From: JBFLVQ01 sp040758525
Lineage (GTDB): Bacteria; Acidobacteriota; Blastocatellia; Chloracidobacteriales; JADJPF01
DNA: 27,060 nt
Reading direction: 5' to 3'
Assembly (NCBI GenBank): GCA_040758525.1
Contig: JBFLVQ010000046.1
Coordinates: 1-27,060 of the forward strand
Position numbers and translations under genes: made by a program. The notes under the pieces were generated by a model. That model did not search any database and had not been told where the DNA came from. It saw only the letters and a list, made by a program, of their open reading frames with translations. Positions 16,559-24,300 of the stretch are shown in pieces. Position 1 is the stretch's first letter; the number at the start of each line of letters is the position of its first letter.

Positions 16559-16708
16559 AGTCTTTTCCTCACTTCAACAGAGCACTTTTTGCCGATTTGA
16601 ACAAAGCGTAATGTTACAAGAGAGTATAGACAACTGACAACCCACGCTGGTTAATACGCCCAGTCTGCTTTGATCTTTGCTAGACGAGATATCAGAAAGT
16701 GGCGAGAA

Positions 16709-16739
16709 AATAATAAAAGGGCAACCGTTGAGGCTGCCC
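16709..16739 (-). terminator. Rho-independent terminator of tRNA-Glu
   Basis: On the minus strand GGGCAGCC, a 5-base loop (TCAAC) and GGTTGCCC form an 8-bp stem with one G-U pair, followed by TTTTATTATT. It starts 7 bases beyond the tRNA 3' end. Confidence 0.88.
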
Positions 16740-16746
16740 AGTTCAA

Positions 16747-16820
16747 TAGCGCATACGGGACTCGAACCCGTGGTCTCGGCCTTGAGAGGGCCGCGTGTTA
16801 ACCAACTACACCAATGCGCC
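16747..16820 (-). tRNA. tRNA-Glu (anticodon CTC)
   Basis: The minus strand folds into a complete 74-base cloverleaf: acceptor GGCGCAT pairing with ATGCGCT (first pair G-U), D-stem GTGT/ACAC with GGTTA in the loop, anticodon stem CGGCC/GGCCG enclosing CTCTCAA, T-stem ACGGG/CCCGT with TTCGAGT, and discriminator A. The anticodon CTC reads GAG (glutamate). The 3' CCA is not encoded (TTG follows), so it must be added by the CCA enzyme. The gene is a stand-alone unit with its own promoter and terminator. Confidence 0.95.
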
Positions 16821-16840
16821 AGAGTTTAGCGAAAATTAGA

Positions 16841-16869
16841 ATTTAACGAAGCTCGCCTATATGTGTCAA
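16841..16869 (-). promoter_or_regulatory. Promoter of tRNA-Glu
   Basis: On the minus strand a perfect TTGACA (16864-16869) is followed after exactly 17 bp by TTAAAT (16841-16846). The tRNA 5' end is 20 bases beyond, leaving a short leader for RNase P to remove. Confidence 0.72.
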
Positions 16870-16984
16870 GTGCTCGCTGCTGTTAGATAATACGCGACCG
16901 ACTTGTCAGTACTGCAGAATCGCGCGACAATTAGGGCGATGCGCCTTCCGCGCCAATAAATATTTACCGTACCAAAATTGAATC

Positions 16985-19144
16985 ATGAAAAAACGCTCTA
17001 TACTTTGCCTGCTTCTACTGCTTATGTATGCGCCAGGGATCTTTTCACAGGCGCCCGTCGATCAAAAAGACTTGAAGAAGAGTACGCAGACACCGCTACT
17101 ACATCGCGACAACTCTGCCCAACAACTCTACCTGCGTATGCTGAAATGGGAAGATCAGCGTATTGTAGAGAAGGAGCTATTGAGCTTCTTAGATACTACC
17201 CATGCAGGTGTACGTCGGCGTGCTGCGCTTACCCTAGGTCGTATTGGCGACAAGTCGGCTACTATGCGCCTTAGCGAGAGTGTTACCGATGATGCTAATC
17301 CAAAGGTGCGTGAATATGCTGCCTTTGCACTAGGTGAACTAGAGGATGTACGTGCTACCAAAGCACTCATCTCAGCACTACTCAATACTGGTGAGACTAT
17401 GGAGGTGCGTGCTCGTGCTGCCGAGGCACTTGGCAAGATTGTTGGTCTAGCCAATAATGCCGATCAGCTTACTGCTGAAGCCGCCGAACGTATTAACAAT
17501 ATCTTAATTGGAATATTGCCTAAGCCTGCCAATGCGCAACTAAAGCCTGGTGAAGATCAACTGATCAACTTAACGCTTACAGCGCTAATGCGTATACATA
17601 ATCCAAGCGCAATCGATGCGATTGCCGCTCAACTCACCTCACCTAATCCACAAATCCGCTTTACCGCTGCCAATAGCCTGGCTCGTACACTGGCAGCCAA
17701 CCCTGGTAAAGCAACCCCAGGATCAAATCAAGCTGCTATTGCAGCACTCAAAGATCAGAGTCCACTGGTGCGCGCTACCGCCACACGTGTGCTTGGTGCG
17801 GCAAAGAGTCTTGATGCAACTGAACCGCTTATTGCTCTGCTCAATGATAGTAATGAGCAGGTACAGGTTAATGTGATTCGTGTACTAGGTGCTCTTGAGG
17901 ACAAGCGTGCAGTAGCTCCTCTTATTGCACTAGGAGAGAAATTATTAGCAAACTATCAGGCAAGTAAAGAGCCATATAATTCAGAATTGAATCGTCTGCT
18001 GCTAATTGCCACTGCACTCGGCCAGCTTAAGGACACTAGTGCCTTGCCACTACTTAAGTCACTACGTACACAGCCTGGTGGCAGAATAGGCGCCCATGTC
18101 GAGACGGAAATTGCCATTGCTCATTTTGGTGTTGAAGCATTCTTCAATTTTGAAACCGCAAAAGATCTTAAGACAGGAGATTGGCAAGCTGCGGCAAACT
18201 TTGCTAATGGCTTAGCAGAGTTAGGTGGTGAGCGTGCAATTAAAACACTCAATGAACTGCTTGCTGGTACACGCATTGGCGCACTCGACCCACGTGCTGT
18301 ACCTGAAGTTCTACGTGCGCTTGCTAAGGTTAAACACCCTAATCTATCTATGATTCTACGCGACTACCTGAGTCGATCCGATGATGTGATTGTGCGTGCT
18401 ACTGCTGCCGATCTACTTAGCGAGAGCAAGAGTGAAGAAGATTTCACAGCACTCAGCAATGCCTATGCAAAAACAGCAGGCGATACCATGAATGATGCTA
18501 AACTAGAGCTTCTTTCTGCACTTAAGAAATTCTCACGACCACAGGCTAATACAATACTGCTTAGCGCGCTTAAGGATAATGACTATTTGGTACGGCGACA
18601 TGCTGCTGATCTACTACGTATGCTTGGTGCTGGCAATTTCGAAACTAGTATAGGCTCAGTACAAACGGATAAAGACCGTAATACTTATAAAGAGATAGCT
18701 GATCAGCTCAACAATCCCAAGCGTCAAACCGCTCAAATCCTTACCTCCAAAGGCACAATCCGTATGGATCTACTCTGGGAAGAAGCTCCTATAACGGTCT
18801 ATAACTTCATCACACTGGCACGCAAAGGTTTCTTTAATAATCTCAGTTTCCATAGGGTCGTGCCTAACTTTGTTATTCAAGGTGGCGATCCACGTGGTGA
18901 TGGTAATGGTGGACCAGGTTATCAAATACGTTGTGAAGTAAATTTACGCCCCTATTTACGAGGCACAGTTGGTATGGCGCTCTCCGGCAAAGACACTGGT
19001 GGTAGTCAATTCTTTATCTGTCATTCACCACAACCCCATCTTGATGGCGGTTATACAGTTTTCGGCCAGGTGATCGAAGGTATGGACGTAGTCGATAAGA
19101 TCGTACGCGGGGATATCATCGAAAAGATAATCATAGACGAGTAG
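16985..19144 (+). CDS. Secreted HEAT-repeat protein with C-terminal cyclophilin-type peptidyl-prolyl isomerase domain
   Basis: This 719-residue protein begins with a signal peptide (about 1-21, core LCLLLLLMYAPG), so it acts in the periplasm or outside. Residues about 55-560 form HEAT-type helical repeats with recurring units such as VRRRAALTLGRIGD (76-89), VREYAAFALGELED (108-121) and VRATATRVLGA (262-272), probably a curved protein-binding scaffold. Residues about 583-719 are a cyclophilin domain: FHRVVPNFVIQGGDP (622-636) holds the catalytic Arg624, GSQFFI is at 673-678 and HLDGGYTVFG at 685-694. A His at 685 replaces the Trp that makes human cyclophilin A sensitive to cyclosporin. The isomerase would help fold exported proteins. 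No clear Shine-Dalgarno site precedes the ATG. It is convergent with hinT. Confidence 0.92.
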   Translation: MKKRSILCLLLLLMYAPGIFSQAPVDQKDLKKSTQTPLLHRDNSAQQLYLRMLKWEDQRIVEKELLSFLDTTHAGVRRRAALTLGRIGDKSATMRLSESVTDDANPKVREYAAFALGELEDVRATKALISALLNTGETMEVRARAAEALGKIVGLANNADQLTAEAAERINNILIGILPKPANAQLKPGEDQLINLTLTALMRIHNPSAIDAIAAQLTSPNPQIRFTAANSLARTLAANPGKATPGSNQAAIAALKDQSPLVRATATRVLGAAKSLDATEPLIALLNDSNEQVQVNVIRVLGALEDKRAVAPLIALGEKLLANYQASKEPYNSELNRLLLIATALGQLKDTSALPLLKSLRTQPGGRIGAHVETEIAIAHFGVEAFFNFETAKDLKTGDWQAAANFANGLAELGGERAIKTLNELLAGTRIGALDPRAVPEVLRALAKVKHPNLSMILRDYLSRSDDVIVRATAADLLSESKSEEDFTALSNAYAKTAGDTMNDAKLELLSALKKFSRPQANTILLSALKDNDYLVRRHAADLLRMLGAGNFETSIGSVQTDKDRNTYKEIADQLNNPKRQTAQILTSKGTIRMDLLWEEAPITVYNFITLARKGFFNNLSFHRVVPNFVIQGGDPRGDGNGGPGYQIRCEVNLRPYLRGTVGMALSGKDTGGSQFFICHSPQPHLDGGYTVFGQVIEGMDVVDKIVRGDIIEKIIIDE

Positions 19145-19156
19145 GGGTCAGGCGCG

Positions 19157-19197
19157 GCCAGATAATGACTGGGCGCGGGCCCAGCCATTATCCTGGC
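19157..19197. terminator. Long hairpin between convergent genes, overlapping the hinT 3' end
   Basis: GCCAGATAATGACTGGGC (19157-19174) pairs with 19179-19197 around a GCGG loop, with one A-C mismatch and one bulged base. It contains the hinT stop codon. There is no good U-tract on either side, so it may end transcripts inefficiently or protect 3' ends. Confidence 0.6.
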
Positions 19198-19535
19198 GGC
19201 CATCCCAATGTACGCCCGCCTAACACATGTACATGCAAGTGATCAACACTCTGACCAGCACTGCGACCAGTGTTGATCACCACACGGAAACCGTCTTCAG
19301 CAATGCCTAATTGATTGGCGACGCGGGCGGCAACACGTAGCAGATAGCCTAGCAGCACCTCATCATTACGTGTGGCGTCGTTAAGTGAGTCCATGTGTTC
19401 GCGTGGAATCACAAGAATATGTTTGGGCGCCTGTGGATTGACATCATGTAGAGCCAAGCACCGATCGTCCTGAAAAACTATTTTAGCGGGCTGATCGCCA
19501 GCGGCAATTTGGCAAAAAACACAATTATCAGACAT
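19188..19535 (-). CDS. hinT: HIT family purine nucleoside phosphoramidase (HinT-like)
   Basis: This 115-residue protein matches the usual HinT length. The HIT motif DHLHVHVLGG is near the C-terminus, where the middle His of HxHxHxx is the nucleophile; NTGRSAGQSVDHLH and HILVIPREH are family blocks, and an N-terminal CVFC pair matches the zinc-site cysteines of many HIT proteins. HinT hydrolyses AMP-lysine-type phosphoramidates in the cytoplasm. The frame extends 6 codons upstream to an ATG at 19553, but those codons spell the ribosome binding site (AGAGGA) for the Met at 19535, which I take as the start. It lies 222 bases downstream of murA on the same strand. Confidence 0.94.
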   Translation of the reverse strand: MSDNCVFCQIAAGDQPAKIVFQDDRCLALHDVNPQAPKHILVIPREHMDSLNDATRNDEVLLGYLLRVAARVANQLGIAEDGFRVVINTGRSAGQSVDHLHVHVLGGRTLGWPPG

Positions 19536-19594
19536 TTTTTCCTCTTTTCCCATATTTCAACAAGTACCTCAAGAACAACTAATCATCACGTAAG

Positions 19595-19686
19595 GCCGCT
19601 GAGAAGCGGCGGGCGGCAGGTAACGATTAACGAGCGACCTATTGACTACGCTCGTCACTCCTCACCCGTCGCCCGTCGCAGTCGCG
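19595..19686. repeat. Spacer with GC-rich hairpins and degenerate heptamer tandem repeats
   Basis: The roughly 200-base spacer between murA and hinT holds a GCCGCT-GAGA-AGCGGC hairpin (19595-19610), an inverted repeat ACGAGCG-N12-CGCTCGT (19630-19655), and a run of period-7 units: ACTACGC, TCGTCAC, TCCTCAC, CCGTCGC, CCGTCGC, AGTCGCG (19645-19686). No gene is visible. The heptamers resemble those in the spacer on the other side of murA. Confidence 0.6.
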
Positions 19687-19757
19687 TATTAGCCTACAAC
19701 TATACCGCTTTTATTGTAACGCGGTCGCGCTAACAGGGAAACGCGTCTGCGCTAGGG

Positions 19758-21017
19758 TTATTCACGGAAACGCTCGATTGATGCTCCTAGGCTACGCAGT
19801 TTCTCCTCAATTTTGTCATAACCACGATCAATATGATAGACACGATCAATAATTGTCTCACCCTCGGCAACAAGCGCTGCTAACACTAGTGAGGCACTGG
19901 CACGTAAATCTGAAGCAAGTACTTTGGCACCAGTAAGGGAGCGTTTACCGGTAATCGTCGCTTGATTACCACGTATGATAATACTGGCACCCATACGCAT
20001 CAACTCGCTTGCATGCATGAAACGGTTCTCAAAGATCGTCTCAGTAATCACCGCACAACCCTCAGCTTGGGTCATCAGGGTAAGATATTGTGCCTGCATA
20101 TCAGTAGGAAAATCAGGAAAAGGTTGTGTAGTAACATTACGACTCTGAAGGTGATTATTACCCTCTACACGTAATGTGACATCACTGAGCCGCTCAATCC
20201 CTACACCTGCTTCTTGTAATTTGTTGATCACGGCGACTAGATGATCAGGATTACAGTCAGTAATCTCCAGTGCGCCATGGGTAATCGCCGCCGCTACTAG
20301 AAAAGTGCCTGTCTCAATACGATCAGGGATAATCGTATGCTCAGCGCCACGCAGTTTAGTAACACCCTCAATACGTATTTGTGGTGTGCCTGCGCCAGTA
20401 ATACGTGCACCCATACGGTTTAGCAGTACTGCCAGATCAATCACTTCTGGCTCACAAGCAGCATTTTCAAGTATTGTGATACCTTCGGCAAGCACCGCTG
20501 CCATCATTAGATTCTCTGTGCCAGTTACTGTCACCTTGTCAAAGACAATCCTACTGCCACGCAATCGTTCAGCTCGTGCTACAACATTCCCCCCTACCAA
20601 TTCAATACGTGCCCCCAACTTCTCCAACCCAGCTAGATGTAGATCAATAGGGCGCTGGCCAATTGCACAACCTCCTGGCAGCGAGACCTGCGCTTGCCCA
20701 AAACGGGCTACTAATGGACCAAGTGCTAGCACCGAAGCACGCATTGTCTTGACTAGTTCATAAGGTGCTTCGAAGGTTTCAATACGGGCAGCATTGATCT
20801 TTAGCGTATTGCGCTCTGGCATCAGAACCATACAACCCACATCTTCAAGCAATCGCCGCATCGTAATAATATCGCGCACATAAGGAAGATTATGTAACAC
20901 TACTAGTTCATCAGTGAGCAATGCTGCTGCCATACAGGGGAGGGCAGAGTTTTTTGCACCACTGATATTGATTCTTCCTTCTAAACGTGAGCCGCCAATC
21001 ATTCGGAACTTATCCAT
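19758..21017 (-). CDS. murA: UDP-N-acetylglucosamine 1-carboxyvinyltransferase (MurA)
   Basis: This 419-residue enzyme matches the usual length and catalyses the first committed step of peptidoglycan synthesis, transferring enolpyruvate from PEP to UDP-GlcNAc in the cytoplasm. Active-site features are present: K22-N23 in SGAKNSALP, the loop LPGGCAIGQRPIDLH with Cys117 (the fosfomycin-sensitive residue), and PFPDFPTDMQAQ carrying the general-base Asp region. The repeated inside-out barrel halves are evident from length and pattern. GGAG lies 8 bases before the ATG. The gene has its own leader and is divergent from the alpha-2-macroglobulin gene. With Cys at 117 it should be fosfomycin-sensitive by this criterion. 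Confidence 0.97.
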   Translation of the reverse strand: MDKFRMIGGSRLEGRINISGAKNSALPCMAAALLTDELVVLHNLPYVRDIITMRRLLEDVGCMVLMPERNTLKINAARIETFEAPYELVKTMRASVLALGPLVARFGQAQVSLPGGCAIGQRPIDLHLAGLEKLGARIELVGGNVVARAERLRGSRIVFDKVTVTGTENLMMAAVLAEGITILENAACEPEVIDLAVLLNRMGARITGAGTPQIRIEGVTKLRGAEHTIIPDRIETGTFLVAAAITHGALEITDCNPDHLVAVINKLQEAGVGIERLSDVTLRVEGNNHLQSRNVTTQPFPDFPTDMQAQYLTLMTQAEGCAVITETIFENRFMHASELMRMGASIIIRGNQATITGKRSLTGAKVLASDLRASASLVLAALVAEGETIIDRVYHIDRGYDKIEEKLRSLGASIERFRE

Positions 21018-21368
21018 AAAATTAACTCCATGCCTGTGCGTCTTAAGAATCGATTCGGCAACGTCCTCACGGAAGAAACGGGGCTAAAATATTAGATGCT
21101 AATAAAGCGACCAGTGACTAGTGCCAGGAGACAAAAATCTATCTTCTATCTGTCACCTGCTACTAGTCACTGGCCACTTGCAAGCATATTATTTTTCGAT
21201 GTTAACATACCTATATTTGCATTCCTAGGTTAAAAAGCTGCCTGTTTAGATAGCAAATTATCTTTTGTGAAAGGAAAATTGATGCAAGACTGATGCTAGC
21301 TCACGTTCATCATTTAACGCGACTTTCGCGTAGATAATTTGCGCTCTATGCGCTTTCGGGAGGCCATC
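21018..21368. other. Divergent intergenic region between murA and the alpha-2-macroglobulin gene
   Basis: This 351-base region has no convincing gene. It holds a small inverted repeat TATTAG-ATG-CTAATA (21090-21104), a long inverted repeat (21111-21173, listed separately), and near the right end ACGCGA-CTT-TCGCGT (21317-21331), directly before GATAAT (21333-21338), which could be the -10 of the downstream gene. No good -35 is visible for either direction. Confidence 0.6.
21111..21185. repeat. Long inverted repeat built from degenerate GTCAC heptamers
   Basis: Arms 21111-21133 (starting CCAGTGACTAGTGCC) and 21151-21173 (ending CTAGTCACTGG) match at 20 of 23 positions around a 17-base AT-rich loop. 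The right arm and following bases read in steps of seven: TGTCACC, TGCTACT, AGTCACT, GGCCACT, TGCAAGC; the reversed left arm does the same. It could act as a hairpin in RNA, a protein site, or a dispersed intergenic repeat. Confidence 0.7.
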
Positions 21369-24300
21369 ATGCTCCATAAATTTCTTCGTCTTTTTATTCT
21401 TCTCTCTCTTATTGCAACTATTGTGACCATCTACTCCCTTACTACGCATCGTGCCACCGATGCTGCTGTTGAGTTTACTGACCTAACAGCAATTCAGATA
21501 GACAATCAACTACATGTAACAATACCTTACGAATCGGCTGTGCCAGCGCAAAGCAGCACGCTAGCAGTGGAAATCATCGATGCTGAAGATCGTGTAGTTG
21601 CTCGTCAACTGCTCTCAGATAATGCACGCTCTGCCCATGCTTGGCGCGCTAAATTGATTATGCCTGCTGAAGTGAAACGTGAAGATCTAGTCTGGTATAG
21701 ACTGCGCTATCGCTTTATCTCTCAAAATAGCAATAACAGTGCAAACGCAACTATTCATCCAATTGGTGAACTGCTACGCTATCCGGTATTGCGAGTATTA
21801 GGCCAACAAGATTTTGCTGCTGGTGCTCCCAACTCTCTACGAATCATTGCCGTTGATGGCCGTTCTGGTGACCCTATCACTGGCAACCTACAAATCGATC
21901 TGCAGATCCCTGGTCGTAATTCCCAATCCTTGCGTACACAACTCGATGAACGAGGTACTGTTGAACCACGCCTACAAGCACCTAATGATTTTGCTGGTCA
22001 AGCAGAACTCAAACTTAAGCTCTCAACACCACTAGGCACTCAACAACTTGTTCAACCTGTCAATATTGTAAGACGTGAAAATATCCTTCTTACTACCGAT
22101 AAGCCTATCTATCAACCTGGTCACCTTATCTATATTCGTAGTCTGGCGCTGGATCGCTTTTCACGTCGCGCTGTTGCCAATCAACCTCTCACATTTGAAA
22201 TAGAGGATGCTAAGGGTAACAAGGTATTTAAATCTCGTACTACTACAGACGAGTTTGGTGTTGCCTCAACACAATTCCAATTGGCTGAAGAGGTCAATAT
22301 GGGGACTTTCAAGCTTAGAGCGATCTTAGGCGAAGCCGGTTCTTCACAAGCCAATGTACAAGAAAAGAGCTTCACAGTAGATCGTTATGTGCTACCTAAG
22401 TTTAAAATTGATATTAAACTTAAGGGTGGTGAAGACGAACGTCAGCAGAAGAAATATTACTCTCCTGGCGAGACGGTAAGCGGTCAAATTAGTGCCAAAT
22501 ACCTGTTTGGTAAACCGATCAGCAAAGGTCACGTCAATATTAAGTTAATGACTTTTGATGTTGAAACTGTTGAGATCGGAAAAGCAGAGGCTTTCACCGA
22601 TGATACCGGCCAATACAATTTTGCTTTGAAACTACCTACGGCATTTGCCGGACGTAGCTTTGAACAAGGGGCAGCGCCCATCGCACTACAAGTAGAAGTG
22701 ACCGATAGTGCTAATCACAGCGAAACACGCGCTGAGAATCTCTTAGTAGCAAGCAATCCTATCCTGATTACTGCCATACCAGAGAGTGGTGAGGTAGTAT
22801 CACGTCTTAGTAATAAGGTCTACTTGTTAACCGCTTATCCAGATGGTACACCCGCACGTACCCGCATTAGTGGGAATATTCAACCAGCTCTACTCACCAC
22901 AGACAAGGATGGTATTGTCACCATTGAATTAGATGGCACAGCTACTAGCTCACTACAGTTACGAGCTGAGGATGAACAGGGACGTATTGGTATCGCCAAT
23001 GTAGCGCTAAAGAAACGAGCAGCAGGCGACGAGAGCTTGATACTACGTACAGACCGAGCGCTCTATCGAGTAGGTGAGAGTATGGAGATCACTGCGATCT
23101 CAACAAAGACAAAAGGAGCCATATATATAGATGTGATCAAGGATCGCCAGACCATTCTTACTAAAGCGCTTGATCTAGAGAAAGGGCGAGCCAAAATGGC
23201 GCTAGATTTGAGTCCAGATCTATTTGGGACAATAGAAGTACGCGCTTATGTATTTGGACGTAATGCCGATCCAATTAGCGACCGACGAATAGTCTTTATA
23301 GATCCAGCCGATGACTTACAAGTAGAGGCAGCCGTTACTCATGAAAGTTACCGTCCTGGAGAAGAAGCGCAAGTAAACCTAAGTGTAAAGGATAAATTTG
23401 GACAGCCTAAGCAGGCGGTACTGGATGTACAGGTAGTAGATGAAGCCGTGTTTGCATTGAGTGAGAAACAACCAGGATTTGAAAAAGTATTCTTCTATTT
23501 GGAGCAGGAACTATTAAAGCCAAGGTACGAAATACATTCAGTAGGAGCAGCAGATATCTTGCCTGTTGTACAAGAAGATCAAGAAGCACAGCAGCACCGC
23601 CAGCGTGCCGCGCAAGTGTTACTGGCTGCTGCTAGTGAAGTCAATGCTTATACACTACGTGGTAATTATGGACAAGACAGCCTAAAAACTAAAGAGAACG
23701 AATACTACCAGAAGTACACTCAATTATCTTCTACCAAGCTTGAAAGAGCTGTAAAAGGCTTGAATCAGTACTACACCAATTCACGTGCAGAATTTAGTGA
23801 TCTAAACAGAGATTTAATTAAAGCCGTCGAAGCTGGTTATGTTACCCATAGCGATAGCGTTGACCCTTGGGGACACCAGATTAAATTCGAAGGTCAGGTA
23901 AATGGTGATCAAGCCTATTACACCGCAATCATCGATATACCTGGTGATGCCAATCAGAAGATCTATCATCAGATCTCAGGAACTAAGACTCGCTTACCAG
24001 CTACCCAACAGACACAGAAGCCTTTCAATGGTAAGGTGATAATAAATAATGGTGTGGGTGCAAATACCAATTATGCACGGATTGCTGGCCATGTTTCGAA
24101 AACAAACAATCAGCCGCTTGCCAATGCCATTGTCAAAGTAAGGTCAAAGAGTAGCAAGAAAGGCTTCACTGTACGCACCAATCAGCAAGGGGTATTTCAG
24201 TTTGATGCACTTGCAGCCGGTAGCTATGAAATTACTATTGAAGCCTCAGGATACTACACCACCACACATCGTTGGATAGAGTTGACTCCACGTGATCAAG

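Noticed and set aside
16747..16820. tRNA-Glu as an attachment site for an integrated element
   Set aside because: No integrase, no direct repeat of the tRNA 3' end and no mobile-element genes are visible around it.
19536..19553. ATG at 19553 as the hinT start
   Set aside because: The six codons before the Met at 19535 are themselves the ribosome binding site (AGAGGA), and the shorter protein matches the family length.
20305..20763. 152-residue plus-strand ORF inside murA
   Set aside because: Antisense shadow of a confident murA gene, with a Ser/Arg/Pro-rich composition typical of such frames.
19645..21185. Heptamer arrays as a CRISPR
   Set aside because: The units are 7 bases, contiguous and degenerate, with no spacers and no cas genes.
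21339..21368. TTG at 21339 as the alpha-2-macroglobulin start
   Set aside because: It places charged residues before the signal segment, and GGGAGG is spaced correctly for the ATG at 21369.
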